64,000 nucleotides of DNA from Desulfuromonadales bacterium (GTDB lineage Bacteria; Desulfobacterota; Desulfuromonadia; Desulfuromonadales; Geopsychrobacteraceae), in assembly GCA_019429255.1 (NCBI GenBank), contig JAHYIY010000002.1, forward strand, positions 1-64,000. The letters run 5' to 3'. How positions within the stretch are numbered: position 1 is the stretch's first letter; each line of letters opens with the position of its first letter. Under the pieces are notes generated by a model, which ran no database searches, was not told where the DNA came from, and saw only the letters and a list, made by a program, of their open reading frames with translations. This document shows, one piece after another, positions 1 through 9,078 of the stretch. Both the position numbers and the translations under genes were made by a program.

Positions 1-52
1 CAGACGTCGCAAGCCTGTCGGTTTTGTTGCTGTCATCTTCGTTACCCTTAAA

Positions 53-1831
53 TCAGCGGAAAAACAGATCAAGCCCACCGGCCTGACGTTCGGCCAGCTC
101 CGGAATGCGTTGGCGTTGAAAGCGCCGTAAGAGTGGAAAAATCCAACCGGTCAGACGAATCAGCAGGGTGCGGTCAAGGAGCCGATAGTCAGCTTCAGAA
201 CGCATCAGCAGGGCGAACAGGGCTCCGGCGGTGATCCAGCGCAGGCGAAAGGGGGAATAATCACTCTCAATAAGAAATCCCTGCGGATGTTTATTCCGGT
301 AACGCTCAATCCGGGCGCTGATCTTGATAATCCGTTTTTTGCCGGCTTTGCCCAGATAGAAACGCCGCAGTGAATAGAGCAGACGCATGGTGTCCACCCC
401 CAGGGTCAGATCCGCTTGCTCGACAGATAGCTGTTTGATCAACAAACGTAACTGGCGGATCAACTGGCGCCCCTCGCGATCATCATTGCGAATCTCGGCA
501 GGCGAATCGAGATAGGCGCGAAACATCAGCCGCAGCGGCTGGTTGACCAGGATGGTATCCCAGAAAATCCACAACAATGGTGGCACCCGCAAACGGCGAA
601 ACCAGATCTGGCGGCGGGCAAAGGGGGCAAAATACCAGAGCCGGTCAATCAGGCGATCAAAGATGTCAACAACCTCGATCATGATTTCCGCATCCTGCTC
701 GTTGAACCGCTCCCGGCAGAATTGCCGCATGATCGATGCCGCAGCCCTGGGGGTAGTGAAGAGTTCGATGGCGGCTTTGGTATTGAGTTCATTCCAGGGG
801 GATGAGTTGTCAAGAAAGGTCAAACGGTCAAAATGGGACCAGCCACCGGTCTGACACCAGACCAGGATCCCCCGTAAGGTTGGACAGGTGCTGAGCTGCT
901 CCCGGTATTCTTCATACTGACGACCGGCATAGGCGGGAAAGATGCCAAAGCCTTCGTACTCACGCCGGGCCTGCAGCTCGATGATCTGGGCATGCCTGGA
1001 AGCCAAAATCCGTTCATTCAGGGGCAGATAGCGAAAAAAATCGGCGCCGCCGTATTTGCGCGACACGACAAAGGCATCAGAGCGGATGCCGGCAAAGGCT
1101 GCTTGTTCTGTGGTTTCGTTCCAGGAAATATCGCCGATCGGGAAGGCCCCCAGACTCCAGGTGCGAAAAATCAACAATGTGTTGTGGGCTTCACAAACGG
1201 GCAGGCTCTCTTGCAACCAGCGGTTACATTGTCGTGCTGAGGTAATCCACAATCGACTTTTGAACGGCGAGTCAACATCATGACCATCGGCCTCGCCGAT
1301 GCGGATGACAATTCCGGACACTTCCGCAAAGGTGGTAAACAACTGCTCCAGACAGTGGACGAATATCTGCCGGACCCGACCATCGCGGCCCGACCGGCTA
1401 CCTGCTGCTGCTTCAATATACTGATTCCAGAACATCAGGTCGGTATTGATAAAGATGCGCAGACCCGCAGCGGCCGCGATGGCAAAGGCACGTTGCATCA
1501 GGGAACGCCAGGAATGGACGGTTTCTTTCAGCGGGGCGGAATAGCTGTCGAGGATCACCAGGTGGGCCAGATCGTCGAAGGTGATGGCAGTAAAACCCAG
1601 CGCGCGGACCTTGTCACAATAGCTGACCAGGGCAGCGCAGATCTGGTCGCTGTGATGATCACTGATCTTGCCGGCACTTATCAGGGCATCCAGAGGAGCC
1701 TTGGACCAGTTTTTACGCTGGCCATTGATAAAAGGCGTAAAAAAGGGGGCACTGCCGTCAATCAGCAGCAGATCTCTATCCTGTCTCGTCACATTGCCGA
1801 CCTCTATGTCGGTGTTGGTATCTTCGAACAT
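53..1831 (-). CDS. Hypothetical 592-aa protein, possibly glycoside-hydrolase-like
   Basis: I do not recognise this protein with certainty. It has no signal peptide. The first 350 residues alternate hydrophobic strands with helices and carry clusters such as GFTAITFDDLAH, IVIRIGEADG and GILVWCQTGGW. This resembles the TIM-barrel part of some glycoside hydrolases, which is an inference only. The last 200 residues are rich in Arg and Leu and look helical. The ATG at 1831 follows GAGGAGC closely, which supports the start. It is transcribed away from the PHP-glycosyltransferase gene at 2051, and the two may share the 220-bp intergenic region. A carbohydrate role would fit that neighbour but is unproven. 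Confidence 0.6.
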   Translation of the reverse strand: MFEDTNTDIEVGNVTRQDRDLLLIDGSAPFFTPFINGQRKNWSKAPLDALISAGKISDHHSDQICAALVSYCDKVRALGFTAITFDDLAHLVILDSYSAPLKETVHSWRSLMQRAFAIAAAAGLRIFINTDLMFWNQYIEAAAGSRSGRDGRVRQIFVHCLEQLFTTFAEVSGIVIRIGEADGHDVDSPFKSRLWITSARQCNRWLQESLPVCEAHNTLLIFRTWSLGAFPIGDISWNETTEQAAFAGIRSDAFVVSRKYGGADFFRYLPLNERILASRHAQIIELQARREYEGFGIFPAYAGRQYEEYREQLSTCPTLRGILVWCQTGGWSHFDRLTFLDNSSPWNELNTKAAIELFTTPRAAASIMRQFCRERFNEQDAEIMIEVVDIFDRLIDRLWYFAPFARRQIWFRRLRVPPLLWIFWDTILVNQPLRLMFRAYLDSPAEIRNDDREGRQLIRQLRLLIKQLSVEQADLTLGVDTMRLLYSLRRFYLGKAGKKRIIKISARIERYRNKHPQGFLIESDYSPFRLRWITAGALFALLMRSEADYRLLDRTLLIRLTGWIFPLLRRFQRQRIPELAERQAGGLDLFFR

Positions 1832-2050
1832 TGCTCCTCGTTACCGCCCGCACAAAAAATTGATCACTGCCCATTCCCCGTTAATACCCTTGCTGACGTT
1901 TCCAAAGTGTTAAATCTCTGTATGAACAATGTTAGTGCCGTTTGCCCCGGTCTGATCGGGATCTAAACTGAACTTAAATCTTATGTTCTTCTCATCTCAT
2001 ACTAACGTTGGAGGGGATAATCGAGGAAAAACAAAAGGAGAGTAATCAGT

Positions 2051-4480
2051 ATGGCACTGGCCGATTTACACGTTCATTCGAAATATTCCAATCACCCGTC
2101 CGAGTGGTTTCTGCAGCGCCTTGGCGCTTCGGAATCCTATACCGAACCGGAAACAATCTACGCCCTTGCCCGTCAGCGCGGCATGGACTTTGTCACCATC
2201 ACCGATCACAATCGGATCAAGGGCTCTCTTGAACTGGTGGAGAAATATCCGGATCGCTGCTTTACCGGGGTGGAATCAACCGCCTACTTTCCCGAAGACG
2301 GCTGCAAGGTTCATATCCTGATCTATGGTCTTGATCGCGAACAATTTGCCCGCATCCAGAATCTGCGAAAAAATCTCTATGAATTGCGTGATTATCTCAA
2401 AGAAGAAGATCTGGCCTGTGTCGTCGCTCACGCCACCTACGCGGTCAATGATCGCTTGAGCCTGGAACATCTGGAAAAACTGCTGCTGTTGTTCAATCAT
2501 TTTGAGGGACGTAATGGCAGTCGCAGTCCATTGCACAATGATTCGTTATCCATGGTTGTGTCGCAACTGACCGCTGATGATATCGAGCGTCTGGAACAAA
2601 AACACGGCATCGCTCCCTGGGGAGAAACGCCGTGGAAAAAGGGTCTGACCGGCGGTTCCGACGATCACGCCGGTTTTTTTATCGGCAAAACCAGCACCAG
2701 GGTGGTAGCGAAAACTCCGGCGGAATTTATTGACCAGATCAAGCAGGGTCGCTTGCTGCCGCAAGGACGGCAAAACAACTTTCAGGGACTGACCTTCGCC
2801 ATCTACAAGATCGCTTTCGATTTTTCCCAGCACAAAAGCACCGCTTTTACCCACTCGACTCTGAGCGATCTGACCCGCTACCTGTTCTCCGAGGAAAAGC
2901 TCAGCTTCAAGGATCGTCTGCGCTTAAACCGCATGCGGTCACAGAAGAATAATCACATCTACCAAAGCATTGTCCGGCTGATTGAAACCAGCCGTAACCT
3001 CGATCAGGACGACATCGATACCCGCCTGGAGCTTCTCTACGACTGCCTCAGCGATATTTCTGATCAGTATTTCCGCTCCCTGCTGGAATCCCTCACCACC
3101 AACCTGGAAGAGATGGATCTGATCCGCATCATCGCCGGTCTCTCCTCCAGTATTCCGGGGATTTTTCTCTCCGTCCCCTTTTTCTCGGCCTTCAAGCATA
3201 TGTTCGGCGACCGCCGGCTGATCAACAGCCTGGTCACCAGCCTTGGTCATGTCGGCGAACCCAAGGCTAAAAAGATTCTGTGGATGACCGACACCTATAC
3301 CGACCTCAACGGGGTCTCCATGACCCTGCAGACCATCGGCCGCCTGGCGGATGAAACCGGGTACGGCATTCGAATCCTCTCCAGCTTGACCGAGGTGCAA
3401 CGGGCGCAGGATCTGCCTGGCGCCAGTCTGGTGATCCCCCCGCTGCATTCCTTTAAGTTACCTCACTATGAGGATCTGACCATAAATGTACCGTCGGTGT
3501 TGCGCATGCTCAAGGCGATCTACGAGGAAGACCCTGACGAAATCTATGTTTCGACACCGGGGCCGGTCGGTCTGCTTGGGGTGCTCATCGGTCGCATGCT
3601 TGGAACCCCGGTGAAAGGGATCTACCATACCGACTTCACCATGGAGGCCGAGGCAATCATCGACCAGCCGGAGGTTTCAGCCCTGATTGAGAAGTACAGC
3701 CAGTGGTTCTTCAATCAGTTCGACTCCCTGCTGGTACCGACGACGGAGTATATGGAGCTGCTGAAAAAGCGCGGCTATCGTCATCGCCACATGGAACTGT
3801 TCCGGCGTGGGTTGCGGACTGAGCATTTCAAGCCCCAGCCGGTCACGATCGGCAAATCATGTAATCATTCCCGGTTGCTCTATGTCGGGCGTATTTCCAA
3901 AGACAAAAATCTTGATTTTTTGATCGATGTCTATCGCCGTATTCGCCAACAGCATGCCGGCATTTCCCTGACCATTGTCGGTATTGGCCCCTACCTGGAA
4001 ACCCTGCGGACTAATTGTTCCGATCTGCCCGATGTTACCTTTACCGGCAAGGTTCCTTACCCTGAGTTACCGGAGCTCTACAATCGTCACGATCTGTTCC
4101 TGTTCCCCAGCACCACCGACACCTTCGGCATGGTGGTCCTCGAAGCCCAGGCCTGCGGTCTGCCGGCACTGGTCTCCAACATCGGCGGACCACGCGAGAT
4201 CGTCCGCGACGGACAAACCGGTTATGTTCTCGATGTGTCATCAACCCAGAGCTGGGTAACGCGCCTGGAGGAGCTGCTGGCTGATCTGGCACATGGCGGT
4301 AACCTGTGTCGATTGTTGGGAAGAAACGCGCGGGAACGGGTCGAGTCGACCTATAGCTGGAATACCATCCTGGAGGATATGGTGCGCCCGGAGATTGAGT
4401 CTGATCGCCCGTTGCGCCACCGCCAGCCCTCACCGATTAAGCGGATGCTGAAGTTCGCGTCGAATATGATGGTGCACTGA
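2051..4480 (+). CDS. PHP-domain / family 4 glycosyltransferase fusion protein
   Basis: A two-domain protein of 809 residues. The N-terminal 250 residues form a PHP-type metal-dependent hydrolase domain: DLHVHSKYS near residue 5, TITDHN near 55 and GGSDDHAG near 200 supply the expected His/Asp metal ligands. The C-terminal 400 residues form a GT-B glycosyltransferase, with the acceptor start near KILWMTDTYTDLNGVS, the donor domain near LLYVGRISKDKNLDFL and the E-x7-E type motif TDTFGMVVLEAQACGLP. It is probably cytoplasmic and transfers a sugar to a lipid or polysaccharide acceptor, which cannot be read from the sequence. The PHP part may hydrolyse a phosphoester or deacetylate. AAAGGAGAG lies upstream of the ATG. 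Confidence 0.88.
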   Translation: MALADLHVHSKYSNHPSEWFLQRLGASESYTEPETIYALARQRGMDFVTITDHNRIKGSLELVEKYPDRCFTGVESTAYFPEDGCKVHILIYGLDREQFARIQNLRKNLYELRDYLKEEDLACVVAHATYAVNDRLSLEHLEKLLLLFNHFEGRNGSRSPLHNDSLSMVVSQLTADDIERLEQKHGIAPWGETPWKKGLTGGSDDHAGFFIGKTSTRVVAKTPAEFIDQIKQGRLLPQGRQNNFQGLTFAIYKIAFDFSQHKSTAFTHSTLSDLTRYLFSEEKLSFKDRLRLNRMRSQKNNHIYQSIVRLIETSRNLDQDDIDTRLELLYDCLSDISDQYFRSLLESLTTNLEEMDLIRIIAGLSSSIPGIFLSVPFFSAFKHMFGDRRLINSLVTSLGHVGEPKAKKILWMTDTYTDLNGVSMTLQTIGRLADETGYGIRILSSLTEVQRAQDLPGASLVIPPLHSFKLPHYEDLTINVPSVLRMLKAIYEEDPDEIYVSTPGPVGLLGVLIGRMLGTPVKGIYHTDFTMEAEAIIDQPEVSALIEKYSQWFFNQFDSLLVPTTEYMELLKKRGYRHRHMELFRRGLRTEHFKPQPVTIGKSCNHSRLLYVGRISKDKNLDFLIDVYRRIRQQHAGISLTIVGIGPYLETLRTNCSDLPDVTFTGKVPYPELPELYNRHDLFLFPSTTDTFGMVVLEAQACGLPALVSNIGGPREIVRDGQTGYVLDVSSTQSWVTRLEELLADLAHGGNLCRLLGRNARERVESTYSWNTILEDMVRPEIESDRPLRHRQPSPIKRMLKFASNMMVH

Positions 4481-4961
4481 CTTAGTTGAGCCACATGCTT
4501 GCCCGCAGGGTGTAAACCCTTGCGCCCTCTTATCTTCTTGTCGCTTTTCTTCGACCCTTCAGGTTTGTGTTTGCCTTTGCTCCTTTTGGGGTAGAGGCAC
4601 ATTTTTTTTGCGAGGTGCCATTTTATTCTGCCGCACCGTCACTTTTTTTCACTGCTCGCATGGGGATTTTAATCCTGCGGAGCGAAGAAACAATACAGAC
4701 AACCGATTAGATAAAACCCGATTCTAAACTAAAATAATTGATCTAATTCAGTTAGTTGGAGCCATTATTGGGTTGAGCTAAAACCACAAATAGTAAAAAA
4801 TAAACTATCGATTTGGCCAGCAAAATGAATAGTTGCGTAACATGCTGTTTTAAAAGGGGAAAATAAAAATTTCTACTTGACAGGTGGCGGGTGAAGGTCC
4901 ACAATTTATCCATAAAACCTTTTATGGTAATAAATCATATATAACGAAAGAGAGGCTGACA
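4481..4961. other. Gene-free stretch, AT-rich
   Basis: About 480 bp without a convincing gene. The first 120 bp read antisense as a Lys-rich, frame-broken peptide that I do not trust. The distal half is AT-rich and holds a candidate promoter near 4877-4905 ahead of the zinc-ribbon gene. Confidence 0.5.
4877..4905 (+). promoter_or_regulatory. Candidate sigma-70 promoter for the zinc-ribbon gene
   Basis: TTGACA at 4877-4882 is followed after 17 bp by CACAAT at 4900-4905. The -35 box is perfect and the -10 box is weak. The start codon lies 57 bp further on. Confidence 0.35.
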
Positions 4962-5174
4962 ATGCGTTGTCCAGTGTGTGGAAGTTACGAACAGAGTGTT
5001 TTATCGATGAAATCCAAGCAATTTGTCGAGGGATTGGTGGAATGTTCGGTGTGTGGAAGCTCCTGGGCGATCAATCATGGTCATGCTGAAATGGTTGTCG
5101 ATGCCCATCCCCAGAGTTTCCTGACGGGGCAGACTGAATGTGTCGAAGCTGACGATTATGTATGGGCCGCCTGA
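4962..5174 (+). CDS. Small zinc-ribbon protein (70 aa)
   Basis: A 70-residue protein with two CxxC knuckles, CPVCG at residues 3-7 and CSVCG near 28-32. This predicts a single zinc-ribbon fold. The function is not known. The chosen ATG follows GAAAGAGAGG; a longer GTG-initiated reading from 4884 has no ribosome site and puts 26 residues ahead of the first knuckle. A decayed copy lacking the first knuckle lies at 10490-10660 and keeps the downstream order, so this gene and the one at 5361 moved or duplicated as a pair. Confidence 0.72.
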   Translation: MRCPVCGSYEQSVLSMKSKQFVEGLVECSVCGSSWAINHGHAEMVVDAHPQSFLTGQTECVEADDYVWAA

Positions 5175-5203
5175 GGTCTTAGTCTGCTAAAAATTTCGTG
5201 TCA

Positions 5204-5340
5204 GTTCAGCACCGGATCGGGAGTCCTATGTCAAGGGACGCTTTTCGTCATCCATGACCGCTTTTTGTCGCCGTCCATGGCGACAAAAACCCTTGCCACA
5301 GGACCCCCGACCCTGCGCAAGGATAGAGCTGAATAATTAC
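5204..5340 (-). repeat. Palindromic intergenic repeat, copy A (inverted orientation)
   Basis: This is a reverse-complement copy of the element also found at 18384, 24746 and 58936. Its core is TTTGTCGCC-GTCC-ATGGCGACAAA, and its ends read TTCAGC and GCTGAA. The whole unit folds as one long imperfect hairpin. Confidence 0.85.
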
Positions 5341-5360
5341 AAACTTTAAGGAGAGATATT

Positions 5361-5561
5361 ATGGAAGCACATAATTTAAGTGTAGCGGGACCCTGTCGTT
5401 GTGGTGGTCAGGTCAAAATTTTCGGGCCCAGCGATTTTGCTCCACACAGCCATTGGGGACTTTACTGCTCGCATGATAACTGTGAGCATATGGTGAACGG
5501 CGAAACCCTGGAGGCCGCTATTCTCGAGTGGAACCACAGCCTGGAACCGGCCCACAGTTGA
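5361..5561 (+). CDS. Small Lar-like zinc-binding protein (66 aa)
   Basis: A 66-residue protein with CRCGG near residue 13, a second Cys pair CSHDNC near 37, and the ending AAILEWNHS. This pattern resembles the restriction-alleviation Lar family, where a treble-clef or zinc-ribbon ends in an aliphatic-x-WN motif. The similarity is suggestive and says little about function. AAGGAGAG lies upstream of the ATG. A truncated copy sits at 10690-10780 behind the decayed zinc-ribbon gene. Confidence 0.68.
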   Translation: MEAHNLSVAGPCRCGGQVKIFGPSDFAPHSHWGLYCSHDNCEHMVNGETLEAAILEWNHSLEPAHS

Positions 5562-5630
5562 GCTGAAGAGAGAGTTAGCTGATCCGACCTGGGGGCGACT
5601 GCCCTCGCAGTGCGCCCGCGGGCGGCTCGG

Positions 5631-6029
5631 TTATTTCTTTTTTGAAGTCTTTTTCTTTGACCCGGACGATTTCTTTTTGTCCTTGCTCTTTTTGGCTTGA
5701 GTGGACTTCTTTTTATCTTCCTTCGCAGATTTTTTCTTCAGATCCTTGTTTTTCTCCTTGCTCTTCTTTTTCTTCTTCTCGACTTTTTTGTCCTTGTCTT
5801 TTTTGCTGGAGTTACCAGGCGGCACAGGAGTGTCTGCTACCGCAGCTCCGATCAATAGCCGGGCGGCCTCGATCACCTGCCCGGCACGAATCGTATTGAA
5901 TCCTTTGATGGCAGCCAGGTCCCCAACCCGTTTAGCGGCGAGATCTTCAGCGCTGTGGATACCATGATCAGCCAGCAAAACAGCAGTGGTCGGACCGATT
6001 CCAGGGACTTTTTCGATAGATGTTGGCAT
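5631..6029 (-). CDS. Helix-hairpin-helix protein with Lys-rich tail
   Basis: The 132-residue protein starts with a helix-hairpin-helix unit (VPGIGPTTAVLLADHGI then DLAAIKGFNTIRAGQVI, residues 7-50), as used for sequence-independent DNA binding. After a short Pro-rich linker, about 60 residues are almost entirely Lys with Ser, Asp and Glu. Such a tail resembles histone-H1-like or DNA-compacting proteins. An upstream in-frame ATG at 6152 was rejected because AAGGAG sits 7 bases before the ATG at 6029. It lies downstream of the RHH gene and may end the CHAD-ParA-CYTH transcription unit. The Lys tail could also bind polyphosphate, which is an inference from the neighbours. Confidence 0.72.
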   Translation of the reverse strand: MPTSIEKVPGIGPTTAVLLADHGIHSAEDLAAKRVGDLAAIKGFNTIRAGQVIEAARLLIGAAVADTPVPPGNSSKKDKDKKVEKKKKKSKEKNKDLKKKSAKEDKKKSTQAKKSKDKKKSSGSKKKTSKKK

Positions 6030-6051
6030 GTGAATTCTCCTTGATGGTTGG

Positions 6052-6222
6052 TCAGCTCTGTTGGTGCTCCACAACAAACCTGCGGATAAAACGCCTGATT
6101 TCACGGGCTGCGCTGGTATCCAGCTCGTCACATAAGGCGACAAATTGATCACGTTCAGCCGTATTGATGCGGATCAGCAGTTGACTGTCTTTTTTGCCGC
6201 CCTTTTTCTGTTTGTTGCTCAT
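6052..6222 (-). CDS. Small ribbon-helix-helix-like protein (56 aa)
   Basis: A 56-codon gene. After a Lys-rich N-terminus it reads LLIRINTAERDQFVALCDEL and then helix 2, SAAREIRRFIRRFV. This is the strand-helix-helix pattern of ribbon-helix-helix (Arc/CopG-type) DNA-binding proteins. Its ATG overlaps the TGA of the upstream CYTH gene (ATGA), so translation is probably coupled. It may act as a local repressor or as a partner of the ParA ATPase, since ParA-type operons often carry a small RHH protein. That role is inferred from position only. Confidence 0.7.
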   Translation of the reverse strand: MSNKQKKGGKKDSQLLIRINTAERDQFVALCDELDTSAAREIRRFIRRFVVEHQQS

Positions 6223-6731
6223 TTTTCCTCGTCGGTCTGTTGGCCAGTACCTTGACCAATATCCACCGGTAATCCGGCGGTCGCCAACATGGCATTGCTA
6301 AAGGCACGATCCCGGGTGACCTCACGGCCGACAAAGTCCGGCGGAACAAATTCGCGACTGTCGGCAACCGTTGCAAATTCAACTTCAAGCAGTATCAGCG
6401 GTTCCAGCGCACCGCGAAACAGATCCATTTCCAGACAATAGCCTGACTGATCCAAGATATAGCGGGTTTTTTCAACCCGTTTTCCTGCGGTCAGGGGCCA
6501 GAGCATGGCGAACAAATCGCTGTTGATTTCTTTTTCCTGTTCCTGCCGATCCAGACCACTGCCCCGCTTCAAGGTCATGGTGCAGCACCCGGCGCGGTTG
6601 CGGATGCGCAGTTCCTGTTGTGTTTCAAGAAGCAGATAGCCCTGATCGATGTTTTCACCCTGGTGGTCATCCAGAAGACCCGCCGGCAGGGAAGCAACCA
6701 GAAACTTGCGTTCAATCTCCCTGTTCGTCAT
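6219..6731 (-). CDS. CYTH-domain protein (triphosphate tunnel family)
   Basis: A 170-residue CYTH domain. The signature EIERKFLV lies at residues 5-12, followed by alternating charged strands (ELRIRNRAG, TLKRG, EKEI, KRVEKTRYIL, EMDLF, LLEVEF). These line the tunnel that binds metal-triphosphate in inorganic triphosphatases and class IV adenylate cyclases. In most bacteria such proteins hydrolyse tripolyphosphate. The partner CHAD domain is encoded separately in the same operon, whereas many bacteria fuse the two. The start abuts the ParA gene stop at 6732. Confidence 0.9.
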   Translation of the reverse strand: MTNREIERKFLVASLPAGLLDDHQGENIDQGYLLLETQQELRIRNRAGCCTMTLKRGSGLDRQEQEKEINSDLFAMLWPLTAGKRVEKTRYILDQSGYCLEMDLFRGALEPLILLEVEFATVADSREFVPPDFVGREVTRDRAFSNAMLATAGLPVDIGQGTGQQTDEEK

Positions 6732-7487
6732 TTATCCAATACCTGCTAGCTGGAGTTCGACCTCTTCCCATAACGCCAGATAAGCCCTGTTCGCCTGGCG
6801 CCCGCGGGCAAAGAGGTCGAGGGGGGCGCGATGGACCCCCATTCTTTCAACATCGGTTGAATAGGGGATGGCATGGCGCAGAATACGCTTGTACCGCTGA
6901 CGCATGCCCAGGGCCGTATCACGATGCAGCTGCTTGCGCGCATCGACCATGGAGAAAAACGGCAGAAGCTTTTTGCGGTCATAGTCCTTGTCTTTGAAAA
7001 ATCGCACCAGCTGATCATAAGTGCGTTCCGATAAGGGGGTAGGAATCACCGGCACCAGAATCAGATCGGCGGCGACAAAGATATTCTCGGCCAGGCGACT
7101 GACGGATGGTGGACAGTCGAGCAGGATCAGATCGTAATCCTGACTGATTTTTTTCAGCAGGCGCCGCAACACCGTTTCTCTGGAATCCGTCTGTTTTAAC
7201 AGAATATCGAGATTGCGCAGGGATCGTTGGGCCGGAATAAGATCCAGGTTGGAATAGTCACTTTCCCTGATCTGCCCCATAAGGGCATCCGTTTGTTCTA
7301 ATGTCTGTTTTTTCCACTTGCTGCCCGCTTCCGGGCGCACCCGGAAATAAAAGGAAGAGGCCCCCTGGGGATCAAGGTCGATCAACAGGGTTCGCTGCCC
7401 TGATTGTGCTGCTCGGTAGGCCAGATTGACAGCGGCAGCGGTTTTGCCGACCCCGCCCTTGAAGCTGTAACAGGCAACTATTTTCAT
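6732..7487 (-). CDS. ParA/MinD-family P-loop ATPase
   Basis: A 251-residue ATPase with the deviant Walker A motif KGGVGKT at residues 9-15, the switch DLDPQG near 38-43, and Walker B-like LILLDCPPS near 120. This identifies the ParA/Soj family, which forms ATP-dependent dimers and positions cargo on the nucleoid. No ParB is encoded nearby. The gene overlaps the CHAD gene by 4 bases and abuts the CYTH gene. The likely cargo is therefore a CHAD-marked polyphosphate granule, as known for PhaM/ParA-like granule segregation. This cargo is inferred. Confidence 0.88.
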   Translation of the reverse strand: MKIVACYSFKGGVGKTAAAVNLAYRAAQSGQRTLLIDLDPQGASSFYFRVRPEAGSKWKKQTLEQTDALMGQIRESDYSNLDLIPAQRSLRNLDILLKQTDSRETVLRRLLKKISQDYDLILLDCPPSVSRLAENIFVAADLILVPVIPTPLSERTYDQLVRFFKDKDYDRKKLLPFFSMVDARKQLHRDTALGMRQRYKRILRHAIPYSTDVERMGVHRAPLDLFARGRQANRAYLALWEEVELQLAGIG

Positions 7488-8998
7488 GATCCACCATCCT
7501 GTGCCGCTGCATCTGTAAATAGTTTTTGAAACTGTTCGGCGATCTCGGTGTCGGAAAAAGCCGCTATCATGTCAACCACCTGCCCCCGCTCATGTTGTTG
7601 TTTGCTGTAAAGTACGGCGATCAGTCCGCTGATGGCATCCCGCTCGGCGGTTTTTATTCCAGCACCGCGCAGCAAAGACTCAAGGAATAAGCATTGAGAG
7701 GAATAATCATTAAAACGTCCGAGGTTGTCCTGTAATTTTTTCAGTGCCTTGATCAATTGCCGCACCTGATCGTATGCAAAGAGTTCGGCAAACAGCTCAA
7801 GCAGATACCTCAACTTTTTGGCTTCGATGCGTACTTCATGAACCCGGTCGTCGGGGGTTGTTGCGTCAATGCGGGCGTCATGTCGCTTGATCTTGCGATA
7901 TTGCGACAAGATTTTGCGACTGACCCGCTTTTTGATCGCAGTACCGGAACGCGGGGCAGAGAGATCCGGTGGCTCTTTTAGCCGCTGCTCAAGTTGCTGG
8001 GCGGTTTCAAGATATTCTTCCTGTTTGAGGGTTGCCGTGACCTTGCACCAGACCTTCCGGCGACGGCCCCTCAAGCGTTTAAACAGCCCCTCAAGCCCGG
8101 GGTGGAAATGTGCCGGCAGCATGGCACGGTAGCCATCCTGATCAAGCAGAAAAACATCAAGGTCACGCAATTGATTGGTGGTTTTTGCCATGCTCTTCAA
8201 TGGTTTTTGGATGGCGCAATAAAGCTGAGGGGTGAGTTCTTTTTTAAACAGGCTGAGTAACGATCGCCCTTTGCGTAGGTTAACCCGGTACTGATGGGTA
8301 AATTCGCTATCGATGTCGGCGATCAGCCCTTCTTCCTGTTGCCGTGCCAGGCTTAATAGCTCCGCTACCATTCTCAGAACGATTTCCGCTGTCGGCAGAT
8401 CCGGGTTGACGTGAAACCCCGGTTTGGTCGCAGGAGGGTTCGGGTTCAGGCCGCAGCGTTGGAGCAGAAACTTGCGGGTGATTGCTGACGGGCAGGTCCT
8501 GGTTACGGGGTTGAGGCCATTGACAAGAGCTTGCACCTCCTGATTGTAACCCCGCAGTGCGTGTATTTTCAGAAAAGAGGGCGGCGCTGGTGTGGTGTCA
8601 ACAAGGTGGTAAAGGGTGGCGCGGGCAACAATTTTATCATCGCTGTTCAGAAAGGCCAGCGGCTGCTCCTGCCAGCGACTGTTGAATTGAGGAAGCAGAG
8701 CGCGTACCGAGACCAGGGGTTTCAAAGCGCTGAAAAGGGGGTCTTTCAGCTGTGCGATAAGGGATGGCCAACGCTTGGCAGGGACAGCCACGCTCAGTTG
8801 ATCGTCGCGATCATAGAGCTCCAGGCCGTTGCCGGCGACATGTACCAGCACCTGTCCGGACATCCAGATCGCCCAGTCGACTGTGTCGAGGACTGTCAGT
8901 TGGCGCGGTTCAGGGTTTTCCGCGCAAACCCTCATTCTGGTCAGCTGTTCCAGATCTGCGAGCGGAAGTGATTGTTTAAGCTCAAGATAATGATTCAC
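7484..8998 (-). CDS. CHAD-domain protein
   Basis: The 504-residue protein has a CHAD domain from about residue 225 to 500. Conserved basic helices HQYRVNLRKGRSLLSLF, TNQLRDLDVFLL and HEVRIEAKKLRYLLE form the positively charged polyphosphate-binding channel. The first 200 residues match no domain I recognise. CHAD proteins bind inorganic polyphosphate and localise to granules. The GTG start at 8998 is the only reasonable one before MNHYLELKQ. It is first in a tightly coupled run CHAD-ParA-CYTH-RHH and is followed upstream by ppk2. Confidence 0.88.
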   Translation of the reverse strand: MNHYLELKQSLPLADLEQLTRMRVCAENPEPRQLTVLDTVDWAIWMSGQVLVHVAGNGLELYDRDDQLSVAVPAKRWPSLIAQLKDPLFSALKPLVSVRALLPQFNSRWQEQPLAFLNSDDKIVARATLYHLVDTTPAPPSFLKIHALRGYNQEVQALVNGLNPVTRTCPSAITRKFLLQRCGLNPNPPATKPGFHVNPDLPTAEIVLRMVAELLSLARQQEEGLIADIDSEFTHQYRVNLRKGRSLLSLFKKELTPQLYCAIQKPLKSMAKTTNQLRDLDVFLLDQDGYRAMLPAHFHPGLEGLFKRLRGRRRKVWCKVTATLKQEEYLETAQQLEQRLKEPPDLSAPRSGTAIKKRVSRKILSQYRKIKRHDARIDATTPDDRVHEVRIEAKKLRYLLELFAELFAYDQVRQLIKALKKLQDNLGRFNDYSSQCLFLESLLRGAGIKTAERDAISGLIAVLYSKQQHERGQVVDMIAAFSDTEIAEQFQKLFTDAAAQDGGS

Positions 8999-9078
8999 AA
9001 TGGGCTACCTGCGAAAAAGTATATACATTGTATAGCTAAATTGGCAGTGAAACAGCAACATTTTTCGTATCACAGCCA

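Noticed and set aside
1280-1966. 228-codon plus-strand frame
   Set aside because: Antisense to the 592-aa protein, no family features, no ribosome site.
2939-3448. 169-codon minus-strand frame
   Set aside because: Antisense to the PHP-glycosyltransferase; composition of a shadow frame.
4351-4602. Lys-rich minus-strand frame of 83 codons
   Set aside because: It overlaps the end of the glycosyltransferase gene and lacks a ribosome site. The Lys-rich part resembles the tail of other proteins here but shows no Cys motif.
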